A stretch of DNA of 64,000 nt from Butyrivibrio sp. NC2007 (GTDB lineage Bacteria; Bacillota; Clostridia; Lachnospirales; Lachnospiraceae): positions 62,001 through 126,000 of the forward strand of contig NZ_ATWY01000008.1 in the NCBI RefSeq assembly GCF_000421405.1. The letters are read 5' to 3'. Below are positions 8,694 to 16,892 of the stretch, piece after piece; position 1 is the first letter of the stretch; every line of letters begins with the position of its first letter. A model generated the notes under the pieces. The model saw only the letters and a list, made by a program, of their open reading frames with translations. It was not told the origin of the DNA and did no database searches. Position numbers and translations under genes: made by a program.

Positions 8694-9035
8694 TTAAAAA
8701 GGCATTCCATCCCTAAAGATACTAAGCACATCCATAATAGTCGCAACAATCCATATTATTCCGAGTATCACTCCACAAATATATATAATGCCTACCCTTT
8801 TTGCAAAATCACTCTTAGGATATATTCCCCACGTTATAACCGCCGTCAAACAACCGGCAGCCATGAACATGACAAACACTATAAATTTCCCGGAAACGCC
8901 GCCCAATAGCCCCATGATTCCAAGAGCAATAGCTATAAGGCATAACGGATTAGCCTTTTCGTTTTCCTCATCAATAGCCTGCTGGTGCATTTCAAAATCA
9001 AAGTCGATTAGGTTTTCATTATCTTGATTCATCAT
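8694..9035 (-). CDS. Small membrane protein (DUF4190-like)
   Basis: 113 aa. A hydrophilic acidic N-terminus (MMNQDNENLIDFDFEMHQQA) precedes NPLCLIAIALGIMGLLGG, then two further hydrophobic segments; there are three predicted membrane helices in all. The arrangement resembles DUF4190-type proteins, but no function is known. The first ATG overlaps the TGA of the cyclophilin gene (ATGA), so the two are translated as a coupled pair. A terminator follows at 8586-8636. Confidence 0.7.
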   Translation of the reverse strand: MMNQDNENLIDFDFEMHQQAIDEENEKANPLCLIAIALGIMGLLGGVSGKFIVFVMFMAAGCLTAVITWGIYPKSDFAKRVGIIYICGVILGIIWIVATIMDVLSIFRDGMPF

Positions 9036-9553
9036 ACTTTCTCAGGCTCCGGATATTCTACTCCAAATGTCTCAACAGTAACGCTCTTCATCTTCTGCTC
9101 GTTAACAGGCTTGTCGTTCCAGTCAGTATCGGTCTCAGCGATCTTGTTTACAACATCCATTCCCTCAATCACCTTACCGAATGCTGCGTAATCGCCATCT
9201 AAGTGAGGAGAAGTCTTGTGCATGATAAAGAACTGTGAGCCAGCTGAATCAGGCATCATGGATCTTGCCATAGAAAGCACGCCCTCGGTATGCTTAAGAT
9301 CATTCTTAAATCCGTTTGATGAAAACTCACCCTTAATTCCGTATCCGGGGCCACCGATTCCGATTCCTTCAGGATCTCCGCCCTGAAGCATAAAGCCCTT
9401 GATAACTCTGTGGAAGATCAGTCCGTCATAGAACTTCTTGTTGATAAGAGAGATGAAGTTGTTAACCGTATTAGGCGCGATCTCAGGATAGAGCTCCGCC
9501 TTCATCACATCTCCGTTTTCCATTGTGATTGTAACTACTGGATTCTGTGCCAT
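9032..9553 (-). CDS. Cyclophilin-type peptidyl-prolyl cis-trans isomerase
   Basis: 173 aa, the normal length for a single-domain bacterial cyclophilin. Motifs: NNFISLINKKFYDGLIFHRV, IKGFMLQGGDPEGIGIGGPG, GVLSMARSMMPDSAGSQFFI and LDGDYAAFGKVIEGMDVV. The catalytic Arg in FHRVI and the QFFI segment are present. There is no signal peptide, so it should act in the cytoplasm as a folding helper, rotating Xaa-Pro bonds. AAAAGGAG precedes the start. It overlaps the downstream membrane-protein gene by 4 bp. Confidence 0.95.
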   Translation of the reverse strand: MAQNPVVTITMENGDVMKAELYPEIAPNTVNNFISLINKKFYDGLIFHRVIKGFMLQGGDPEGIGIGGPGYGIKGEFSSNGFKNDLKHTEGVLSMARSMMPDSAGSQFFIMHKTSPHLDGDYAAFGKVIEGMDVVNKIAETDTDWNDKPVNEQKMKSVTVETFGVEYPEPEKV

Positions 9554-9571
9554 TTAATTCTGATTCTCCTT

Positions 9572-10612
9572 TTAATTTGCAATTATTGATACAGCGTGGT
9601 AATACTCATCACTGCCACGATCGCAGGTCACCTGAACATTCTTATCAAGAAGAAGAACAGGGCATCTCGAGAAGTTGGTGGCTGCATCGAGCTTAATCTG
9701 CATTACGCCTCCGCTTGTACTCAGGAATAATGTGTTCTCAGTTGTATCACCTGTAACCCTACCTGAAATGGTAACTCTAGCCCCTGAATCAAGTGAAACC
9801 TCAGGCGCTGCTGTTGCGCTGTTGTTCACAATCCTTGAAGCATGGTTCCAGGCATCCGACCCTCTGTAGAAATTAACGGTAACTTTCTGTCCGGGTAAAA
9901 GAACTCTTGAAGCACTTACATCTGTTGCAAGATCAAGTACTATCTGCATTGTTCCACCGGATGTATTTAAGTAAAGAAGCGAAGTAGTTGTGCCTTTCTC
10001 AACTGTTCCGCTTATACCTGATCCAGAAGCAGCAACACCTGTCGACGATCCTGATGAAGTAGAAGCTCCTGCCACATCAGAAATTGAAAGGGCATGCATA
10101 TATGCATCTGACCCTCTGGCAACCACAACCTGAATTGTCTTGCCGATGATGAGGAACTTAACACCGCTTACATCTGTGCTCTCATCTATCTTGATCTGCA
10201 TGGTTCCGTTATCAACCACCAGATAAAGCATCTCCTCAGTAGTTCCCTTGGCAATTGTACCCTTTACAGTCGCCTTGGTTGAATTATCTATAGCAACTTT
10301 TCCAACGGAAGAATTTCCGGTTATCTTAGATGCGTGCCAGTACCCATCACTGCCTGTATAGCAGTTAGCTGTAACTGAATTACCGGGTAAAAGAAATCTC
10401 GCATTAACTATCTCTGTGTTACCATCGAGCTTAATCTCAACCGTACCTCCACTGGTTGAGAGATAAAGCTTATCTGCTGTAGTCTTGTCAGAAACCGTTC
10501 CGGAATAGGTTGTTTCAGAGGCAACGGCTCTTGCAGGGAAACGTCCCAATCCTAAAACAACACAAGACAGCAACAAAATCACACTGAGATATATTGCATT
10601 TATCTTCTTCAT
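9572..10612 (-). CDS. Secreted protein with four ~60-residue repeats
   Basis: 346 aa from ATG 10612, chosen for GGGGG 7 bases upstream and a clean signal peptide (MKKINAIYLSVILLLSCVVL, cleavage probably after ARA/AVA). Four copies of a roughly 60-residue unit follow. Each has the pattern GTV.KGTT...LYLSTSGGTMQI.LD, then LLPGQKVTV, then a near-invariant RGSDAY.HA.SI ending. A Ser/Gly linker separates repeats two and three. The repeats look like small beta domains, and no enzyme motif is seen. The protein is probably exported to the cell surface or medium. Function unknown. It has its own promoter at 10667-10696. Confidence 0.75.
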   Translation of the reverse strand: MKKINAIYLSVILLLSCVVLGLGRFPARAVASETTYSGTVSDKTTADKLYLSTSGGTVEIKLDGNTEIVNARFLLPGNSVTANCYTGSDGYWHASKITGNSSVGKVAIDNSTKATVKGTIAKGTTEEMLYLVVDNGTMQIKIDESTDVSGVKFLIIGKTIQVVVARGSDAYMHALSISDVAGASTSSGSSTGVAASGSGISGTVEKGTTTSLLYLNTSGGTMQIVLDLATDVSASRVLLPGQKVTVNFYRGSDAWNHASRIVNNSATAAPEVSLDSGARVTISGRVTGDTTENTLFLSTSGGVMQIKLDAATNFSRCPVLLLDKNVQVTCDRGSDEYYHAVSIIAN

Positions 10613-10666
10613 AGACAATCCCCCTTCACAACATTCACACACAATATATTACCAATTTACAGCTTA

Positions 10667-10696
10667 ATTATACATCATATTGTGGTATGTTGTGAA
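10667..10696 (-). promoter_or_regulatory. Promoter of the four-repeat secreted protein
   Basis: On the minus strand: TTCACA (10691-10696), 18-bp spacer, TATAAT (10667-10672), with TG directly before the -10 box. It lies about 55 bp upstream of the start at 10612. Confidence 0.65.
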
Positions 10697-10768
10697 GTCA
10701 GAGATCACGCCTTCATAATAATCTTTTTACTCATCTGTTTCTTCAATCGCTTTGGATTATTCGTGCTC

Positions 10769-11560
10769 TTACCACGGGTTATTCTGTCCACCTGTGCCTG
10801 AGCCCTCGCCGTCTTCATCACCGCCGGCTCCGGAGCCGTCCTCGTCGCCGCCGATGTAGTCAGACCACTTTTCCAGATCATCCTGCTGGTCCTTCCTGTC
10901 CTCTAAGGCGTCCTTCTTGTTCTCCTCAAGCTCTTTCTGAATCCTCTTTTCCATGTCGTTTCCGCTCTTGCCACTGTTTGAAGAGTCGCCGTCATTATTC
11001 TCCTGTGGAGGGTCCTCTTGTGGCTGATCGGAGTTGTTACCACTGTCGGGGTTTTTGAGCTTCTCGATCATGGCATCGATGTCTTCTTTGAGCTGCTGGG
11101 CATCGGCATTATGTCCCTCGCCCTCGTCACTGGCGCAGCCTTTTTCCAGAAGCAGATCTCTTGCCTTGTACAGGATGAAAAGAGCTGTATCAATCTTTTC
11201 CTGTGAATCAAGGTTATAGAAATCGATGGTATTGCACAGTGACAGCGCCATATTGATTCTGATAAGGCAGTCTTTATCCTCAGGCGGATAGTTCTCCAAA
11301 GCCTTGGTGTAATAAGCAATCGCCGAATTATAATCGCCCTTTTTGTACGCTGCATTGCCCAGATTATAGTAAGGAACATAGCTCTCGGGGAAGTTCATCT
11401 TAAGGAGCTTCTCCTCGGCTTCGGTATCATATTCTTCATTGTTATAAGCCTGTACAAACAAATGATTGGTAATAAGCCTTGATCCAAGCATAATTGCAAC
11501 GATAAGGATTATTATTCCAACAAGCGCGATAAAATAATACTTTAGAGGAATTCTTCTCAT
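10769..11560 (-). CDS. Membrane-anchored TPR protein of the Bat-like operon (BatC-like)
   Basis: 263 aa. ATG 11560 is preferred because GGAGG lies 8 bases upstream; a GTG two codons earlier is too close to that site. One N-terminal membrane helix (about residues 8-30) is followed by TPR-like helices including YYNLGNAAYKKGDYNSAIAY and a second helix pair. The C-terminus is a low-complexity tail rich in Asp, Glu, Gly, Ser, Asn and Lys. This layout matches BatC/BatE-type TPR proteins that accompany von Willebrand BatA/BatB proteins. It is the last gene of the run, starting beside the stop of the second VWA gene. Confidence 0.8.
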   Translation of the reverse strand: MRRIPLKYYFIALVGIIILIVAIMLGSRLITNHLFVQAYNNEEYDTEAEEKLLKMNFPESYVPYYNLGNAAYKKGDYNSAIAYYTKALENYPPEDKDCLIRINMALSLCNTIDFYNLDSQEKIDTALFILYKARDLLLEKGCASDEGEGHNADAQQLKEDIDAMIEKLKNPDSGNNSDQPQEDPPQENNDGDSSNSGKSGNDMEKRIQKELEENKKDALEDRKDQQDDLEKWSDYIGGDEDGSGAGGDEDGEGSGTGGQNNPW

Positions 11561-11562
11561 GA

Positions 11563-12528
11563 TCACAACCTCCCCCTTCTTGCTACCAGTATTATCTCGA
11601 TAAGCACCATAAGCATAAGCGGATATGCAAAGATGAAGTAGATATCCTTCTTGACCTCTGCACCATCTCCGCTTTCAATGATGGTCTTGCTGCTCTCCTT
11701 GATAAGCTCAACACTTCCCATAAGTGATGAGTTACCGTTATTCATGTTCATGTATTCAACGCCGAGACCCTCTGCGATCTTCTTAAGATTAGTCTCGTCA
11801 ATCTTTGATACAGCATCCTTATGGGTGCTGTAATCATAGATATAGTGATTTCCGTAGTTGTTTTTCATCTTACCGCCACTCTCAGAACCATAGCCAAGAA
11901 CAGCACCTGCGTCCACGTACTGAGCAAGTTCGCTGTAGTCCTTAAGCTCTTTTCCGTTAGTGATCTCACCGTCGCTTATGAAAAAGACAATTGTCTTCCT
12001 GTTCTCTTTCCTGTTGGAGGACAAAAGAAGGCTCTCTATGTCCTGATAGGCAATTGAAAGGTCACTTCCCTTGGCATAGTAACTGTCAGGACTCTCAAAG
12101 GTATCCAGCAGATCCCTGATATACTGAAGGTCCTGTGTAAAAGGCGCAAGAACATGCGCAGTATCATCGAAGGTCACAAGGCCAAAGTTACTACCTGCAA
12201 GCTCATCAATGATATAGTTCACATCCTTGGTGACGCCTGTCATTCTCTCTTTCTTGCCGTTGTAGTCCTGAGCCCACATGCTGATGGTGTTATCAATGAT
12301 GAATAAAACGTCCAGGTTCTTGGTTGCAAACTCGTACTTGGTCTCGACCATGACAGGTCTCATGCCAATGATAAGCGCAAGAACATAGATGATCGTCAAA
12401 CGCGCAAGGGTACCAATCCTGTCTCCTGTCTTTGCTTTATTTTTAATTACAAGATACGCTGTTACTCCGAACAATACAGCAAATACTGCCAGCATTGTTC
12501 CCAGCGGAAAAATAGGTTGTATGCTCAT
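11563..12528 (-). CDS. VWA-domain membrane protein (BatB-like)
   Basis: 321 aa from ATG 12528, which overlaps the TGA of the upstream VWA gene (ATGA). There are two N-terminal membrane helices (about residues 7-25 and 40-58), a von Willebrand A domain starting DVLFIIDNTISMWAQDYNGK, and a C-terminal membrane helix ending the protein (YFIFAYPLMLMVLIEIILVA). The metal-binding MIDAS is D-x-T-x-S, a variant of the usual DxSxS. A later FVTFDDTA segment fits the fold. In the Bat/MoxR family such proteins face the outside and are assembled by a MoxR ATPase. Their role in anaerobes is not settled. Confidence 0.88.
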   Translation of the reverse strand: MSIQPIFPLGTMLAVFAVLFGVTAYLVIKNKAKTGDRIGTLARLTIIYVLALIIGMRPVMVETKYEFATKNLDVLFIIDNTISMWAQDYNGKKERMTGVTKDVNYIIDELAGSNFGLVTFDDTAHVLAPFTQDLQYIRDLLDTFESPDSYYAKGSDLSIAYQDIESLLLSSNRKENRKTIVFFISDGEITNGKELKDYSELAQYVDAGAVLGYGSESGGKMKNNYGNHYIYDYSTHKDAVSKIDETNLKKIAEGLGVEYMNMNNGNSSLMGSVELIKESSKTIIESGDGAEVKKDIYFIFAYPLMLMVLIEIILVARRGRL

Positions 12529-13634
12529 TTCTGTAATACCAATCCTGCCATGCAGCCAATCGCAAGGCAAATAAACATGATGATAAACGGAACTCTGGGA
12601 AGGTCCACTGTCTGTCTGGTCATTACGATCTTGACCAGCATTGCTTCCTGTTTCTGAATATCCTGCACAATCTCGGATACAGATTGGGACTTGGTTCTTA
12701 TGTAGAACTTACCTCCCGTGGTCTCCACAGCGCTCTTAAAGCCGTTTAAGCATGAGGAATAATCATACTCCTCAGGCATATAGAACTTCTCCTCTGAAGG
12801 GAAGATTCCAAACACGGTAACCTTGTTCTTCTTGCAATACTCCGACGCCTCTTTTAAATTAAGAACCTCTCTGCCATAGACATTCAGCTCATTGTCCGTG
12901 CACATGATGATAACTCTGGTCCTCTCTGAATTACCAAGGTAGGGAAAAGAGTATAACGCTGTGCCAAGGCCTTCTCCGATAAGAGAGGATCCTCTGTAGT
13001 AGTTGTCGTATAAAGTTCCCGCCTCAAAGTAGTCAAGCTTATCCTGAAGCTCATCAAATCTCTGACGCTTATCATCCGGGATTTCACCTAAGGTCTCGTA
13101 TAGCTGAAGATATTCTTCCTCATACTCTTTTTGCATCATGAAGTACTCGTGAAGGGCATCCAGCCTGTCAATTACATAGTCATAATCATCCGTCAGCGGA
13201 ACATAAGTAACCGAGGAAGTATTGAAAATACTGATTCCAAACCTGTCGCCCTCAAGACCGGCTACCACGTTCTTAAGATAATCCGTGATCTCTGAGTTAA
13301 GGTCATATAGCGAATAGGAAACGTCCAAACACAGGATGATATCTCTTTTCTTAACACCGCTCACAACATCGTCGGTCCTGTAGGGCCTTGCTGCCAGGAA
13401 AAGAGATGCAACAATACTAAGGATCATTCCGACAAGCATAATGACAGTCAAAACCCTGTACCTTATGTTAAGGCTTCTGTAGAGCTTGGAATTTCTGATC
13501 CTTCCCGTGTTAGCCGCCTTGATACCGGTGCTGTAGCTTGTCTTTTGCCGCCTGTATATTAAGTAAATAACAAGAAGCGCTGCCACCAGGACTACCATGC
13601 CGATGATGACAACGTTTAGATACATTAACTCCAT
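12525..13634 (-). CDS. VWA-domain membrane protein (BatA-like)
   Basis: 369 aa. It has two N-terminal membrane helices (about residues 5-25 and 60-83), a VWA domain with an intact MIDAS (KRDIILCLDVSYSLYDLNSE) and a C-terminal helix (VPFIIMFICLAIGCMAGLVL). A long charged insert (YEEEYLQLYETLGEIPDDKR) sits inside the VWA domain. The start ATG 13634 lies inside the preceding gene with GGGAG ten bases upstream. The stop overlaps the BatB-like start. Pairing with the next VWA gene and MoxR/DUF58 upstream identifies the Bat-type operon. Confidence 0.88.
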   Translation of the reverse strand: MELMYLNVVIIGMVVLVAALLVIYLIYRRQKTSYSTGIKAANTGRIRNSKLYRSLNIRYRVLTVIMLVGMILSIVASLFLAARPYRTDDVVSGVKKRDIILCLDVSYSLYDLNSEITDYLKNVVAGLEGDRFGISIFNTSSVTYVPLTDDYDYVIDRLDALHEYFMMQKEYEEEYLQLYETLGEIPDDKRQRFDELQDKLDYFEAGTLYDNYYRGSSLIGEGLGTALYSFPYLGNSERTRVIIMCTDNELNVYGREVLNLKEASEYCKKNKVTVFGIFPSEEKFYMPEEYDYSSCLNGFKSAVETTGGKFYIRTKSQSVSEIVQDIQKQEAMLVKIVMTRQTVDLPRVPFIIMFICLAIGCMAGLVLQK

Positions 13635-14125
13635 GCTTTGATCACTCCCACTGCCTTGTTACAGGACTCTGCAAAGTCCTTGCCCTTTGCCTTCTCATCC
13701 TCGGCAAACTCGGGCACGTAATACTCCTCCATAAGGACGTCCAGCTTCTTGATCCCAAATGCCTTTACTTCCTTAATGGTAAAATTCTCAACATTGATAC
13801 CGGTCACCTCATGCACAAACTCCCTTATCAGTGCACTGAGCTGCTGGTATCCTTCTCTTTTATCTACCTTATTCTGTGTATAGTTGTTCAAAAGAGCCTG
13901 AACCCTGCCAATATACTGATTCTTGACCCTGTAGATCATATCGGGAGACATTGCTATCTTCCTTGCTGCAGGCCTTGGGACTTCCTTCTTTTTCCGAAGA
14001 GCATTAAAAACCTTAATAAGGAAAAAGACAATGGCCGTAAGGGCAATTGCCCCTAAAACCACTGCAATTAAAGTCACCCACCAGCTATATTCAAATGGAT
14101 GTTGCAATTTAACCGTAGTAACCAT
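13625..14125 (-). CDS. Single-pass membrane protein of the Bat-like operon (DUF4381-like position)
   Basis: 166 aa from ATG 14125 (MVTTVKLQHPFEYSWWVTLI), preceded by GAAAGG at good distance. A longer start at 14149 is less well placed. It has one membrane helix (about residues 15-40), a basic stretch ALRKKKEVPRPAARK, and a helical cytoplasmic domain with YQQLSALIREFVHEVTGINV. The gene overlaps the DUF58 gene by 17 bp and the next VWA gene by 10 bp. In other Bat/MoxR operons this slot holds DUF4381 proteins. The similarity here is mainly positional and architectural. Confidence 0.7.
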   Translation of the reverse strand: MVTTVKLQHPFEYSWWVTLIAVVLGAIALTAIVFFLIKVFNALRKKKEVPRPAARKIAMSPDMIYRVKNQYIGRVQALLNNYTQNKVDKREGYQQLSALIREFVHEVTGINVENFTIKEVKAFGIKKLDVLMEEYYVPEFAEDEKAKGKDFAESCNKAVGVIKAWS

Positions 14126-14990
14126 TTCTATACCTTTCAAGAAGCGCAATCGTGCTGTCTATTATCTGCTCCTGTCTTGCAATTGTAGTAAGGCATGCCT
14201 TGTTGCGCTTGCAGATTTCTGACGCCATACCGTAGATTTCTTCTCTCTGCCGTAATTCTTCCTCGTGAAGAGCCTTGCTGTGAGAGAGGAAAAACCTCTC
14301 GTAGCGGCTCAGATCACTGTCAAATACCGTATCGCCTGTAAGGAACGCGTCATCAATATTAATAACAAGAAGATCATGCTCTTTGGTTATGCTCCTGACA
14401 AGTCCATCGCTTAGCTGCGCAAGGCCTTCCATATCGGTCAAAAGAAATATGATCATCCTCTTATGTACCGTATTTAAAATCTCAGTAATAGTATCCGGAA
14501 TGGATCGCACAGAGTCTGTCTCGGCCTTTTTCTCATAATCATAGAGAAGGCTCTCCAGGTGATCAGTACCTGACTTAAAGTAGCTGATGCTGGTGTTTTG
14601 ATCCTCCGGATATGCAAGGGCATAATCCGCACCGTTTCTTCCTACGATGTAGGCAAGGGTCCCGAAAGTCATGAGCATGAGCTCTTTCTTGGATTCACCT
14701 CCCGTGGTGTCACCAAGGAGCTTGCTTCCCCTGTCACAGATGAACATGACATTGTGCCTTCTGTCGGTCATATATCTGCGCACAAGAATAGAACCCATGC
14801 GGGATGAAGACTTCCAGTCAATATCATGGACGTCATCTCCGATGGCATATTCCTTGAGATCATCGAACTCCAGGCTCCTTCCTCTGTGAATCGAATGGAA
14901 GTCACCGTCAAGAATATTGGAGGTCTTTCTCTTTGTATAAAGAGCTACTGCTCTCCTTATCTTGGATAAATACTCATAATCAATCTTCAT
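14109..14990 (-). CDS. DUF58 protein of MoxR-associated operon
   Basis: 293 aa. The hallmark GRSLEFDDLKEYAIGDDVHD-IDW motif (near residues 33-55) places it in DUF58. A VWA-like second half follows, with VMFICDRGSKLLGD and MIIFLLTDMEGLAQLSDGLV. ATG 14990 is chosen: AAAGG lies 7 bases upstream and it overlaps the MoxR stop (TGATG), whereas a GTG one codon earlier is poorly placed. DUF58 proteins almost always pair with a MoxR AAA+ ATPase and are thought to be partners or adaptors for it. No membrane helix is visible in this copy. Confidence 0.92.
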   Translation of the reverse strand: MKIDYEYLSKIRRAVALYTKRKTSNILDGDFHSIHRGRSLEFDDLKEYAIGDDVHDIDWKSSSRMGSILVRRYMTDRRHNVMFICDRGSKLLGDTTGGESKKELMLMTFGTLAYIVGRNGADYALAYPEDQNTSISYFKSGTDHLESLLYDYEKKAETDSVRSIPDTITEILNTVHKRMIIFLLTDMEGLAQLSDGLVRSITKEHDLLVINIDDAFLTGDTVFDSDLSRYERFFLSHSKALHEEELRQREEIYGMASEICKRNKACLTTIARQEQIIDSTIALLERYRNGYYG

Positions 14991-15994
14991 CACGGTGCCT
15001 TTACTGAATTAACCAGTCCGTCGATAACTGCCTCAACAGGCACGTTATCTGCTACTGCTGAATAGTTAAGTCCGATTCTGTGGCGAAGAACCTGGTGGCT
15101 CACCTGCTTTACATCCTCAGGTGTAACATAGGTTCTGCCCTGAATAAGTGCTGTTGCCTTGGCCATCTTAAGGAATGCGATGGAAGCACGTGGGCTTGCT
15201 CCGATGCGGACATATCTTCCAAGTTCAAGACCCTGGATCTGTCCTGCGCGTCTGGAGGCAACAACTATGCTTGAGATGTACCACTTAATAGCATTATCAA
15301 CATAAACCTTATCTACAATCTCCTGAACCTTATCAACGTCTGAGATTGTAAGAACAGGCGGATCAACACGTGATATAGCACCTGTCTCCATACGGCTTAA
15401 GATCTCAACTTCTTCAGCAGCTGTAGGGTATGTGATAACCTCTTTTATCAGGAATCTGTCAGTCTGGGCCTCAGACAAAGGATAGGTTCCTTCCTGCTCG
15501 ATGGGGTTCTGAGTCGCGATAACAATAAAGATATCCTCAGGCATGTGATAGCTCTTTCCACCGATGGTTACCTGCTTCTCCTGCATGGCTTCAAGCATGG
15601 CAGACTGAGTCTTGGCGCTGGAACGGTTTACCTCATCAAGAAGAACGAAATTAGCAAATACAGGTCCTAAGATATTCTCAAACTTACCGGTTGCCTGGTT
15701 GTAGATCTGGGTTCCGATGATATCGCCCGGAAGGAGGTCAGGTGTACACTGGATTCTTGCAAACTTACCGTCAACGGCATCTGAAATTGCCTTGGCAGCT
15801 GTGGTCTTGGCAAGACCGGGAACAGACTCAATAAGGATATGTCCGTCTGCAAGGATTGATCCGATCAGCGAAAACTTAAGCTGCTGCTGGCCTACAACCT
15901 TGGCGTCAAAGTAATCTGAAAGCTTTCTTATTACTTCCTGTGAATAGCCAAACTCCTCTTCTGTAATTGTTATATTGCTGCTTTGTACTTCCAT
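14990..15994 (-). CDS. MoxR-family AAA+ ATPase
   Basis: 334 aa, the normal length. Walker A is ESVPGLAKTT (near residue 55-65), Walker B is NFVLLDEVNRSSAKTQSAML, and sensor 1 is FIVIATQNPIEQEGTYPLSE. MoxR ATPases act as chaperones that mature or assemble VWA-protein complexes, using ATP. The following genes (DUF58, two VWA proteins, TPR protein) are the expected clients. The start is preceded by CGGAG. It begins 17 bp after metF, so it could be transcribed from the purine/folate promoter upstream as well as from one of its own. Confidence 0.95.
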   Translation of the reverse strand: MEVQSSNITITEEEFGYSQEVIRKLSDYFDAKVVGQQQLKFSLIGSILADGHILIESVPGLAKTTAAKAISDAVDGKFARIQCTPDLLPGDIIGTQIYNQATGKFENILGPVFANFVLLDEVNRSSAKTQSAMLEAMQEKQVTIGGKSYHMPEDIFIVIATQNPIEQEGTYPLSEAQTDRFLIKEVITYPTAAEEVEILSRMETGAISRVDPPVLTISDVDKVQEIVDKVYVDNAIKWYISSIVVASRRAGQIQGLELGRYVRIGASPRASIAFLKMAKATALIQGRTYVTPEDVKQVSHQVLRHRIGLNYSAVADNVPVEAVIDGLVNSVKAP

Positions 15995-16011
15995 TTTATT
16001 TCTCCGTTTCT

Positions 16012-16875
16012 TTACCTGATAATGGATCTTAAGTTGTTCATGATACCTTCAGCTATATCAGGCTTATTCATTGAATAGACATGTATGTGGCTCACGCCAT
16101 TGCTGATAAGATCTATGATCTGGTCGCAGGCATAAATGATGCCGGCTTCCTTCATCTTGTCGGGCTCATCTGCAAATCTGTCCACCATGATCTTCATCTT
16201 CTGTGGAATGGTTGAGCCTGAAAGTGCAACGCTTCTTGCCACCTGCTTGGCATTGGTGATAGGCATGATTCCGGGAACTACCGGTACTTCTATGCCCTTC
16301 TCTCTTATTCTGTAGAGGAACTGATAGAGAGCCCCGTTGTCAAAAAACATCTGGGTTGTCAGGAAGTCACATCCGGCATCAACCTTTTCCTTGAGATGCT
16401 GGATATCCTCTGACTGCCTTGCACACTCAACATGTCCCTCGGGATAGCATGCTCCGCCGATGCAGAAGGAATCATCTATCGATTTGATGTCGTAGATCAG
16501 CTCAGTTGCATGGTCGTAGTCAAAAGAGATTCTTCCCTCCTTGGGGATATCGCCCCTGAGGGCCATGATATTTTCAATACCTCTCTCCTTGTACTCGTTC
16601 ACAACGCTCTTTACCAGGTCCTTGGTTGATGATACGCAGGTAAGGTGCGCTAGTACAGGGACTGAGAATCTGTCCTGAAGGTCGCCTGCGATCTTGGCGG
16701 TATTCTTGCTGGTTCCGCCGCCTGCCCCGTAGGTAACACTCATGAAGTCAGGTGAAAGAGCTGCTATCTCGGAGGCAGCTTTTTCTACAGCCTCAAACCC
16801 CGCATCTGTCTTGGGCGGGAAAACCTCAAAGGAGAGGGTTACATCTTTTTCCTTAAATAACTGACTTATCTTCAT
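16012..16875 (-). CDS. metF: 5,10-methylenetetrahydrofolate reductase
   Basis: 287 aa from ATG 16875 (MKISQLFKEKDVTLSFEVFP), with GTGGAG 7 bases upstream. A TTG-initiated longer form would overlap purB and is unlikely. Diagnostic motifs: SFEVFPPKT, SVTYGAGGGTS, HLTCV, NIMALRGD, GGACYPEGHVE and FLTTQMFFDN. The enzyme is a TIM-barrel flavoprotein that reduces methylene-THF to methyl-THF, for methionine synthesis or the acetyl-CoA pathway. It starts 17 bp after purB and ends 17 bp before moxR, so the three form a continuous gene string. Confidence 0.95.
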   Translation of the reverse strand: MKISQLFKEKDVTLSFEVFPPKTDAGFEAVEKAASEIAALSPDFMSVTYGAGGGTSKNTAKIAGDLQDRFSVPVLAHLTCVSSTKDLVKSVVNEYKERGIENIMALRGDIPKEGRISFDYDHATELIYDIKSIDDSFCIGGACYPEGHVECARQSEDIQHLKEKVDAGCDFLTTQMFFDNGALYQFLYRIREKGIEVPVVPGIMPITNAKQVARSVALSGSTIPQKMKIMVDRFADEPDKMKEAGIIYACDQIIDLISNGVSHIHVYSMNKPDIAEGIMNNLRSIIR

Positions 16876-16892
16876 ACACATTCTCCACGTTA

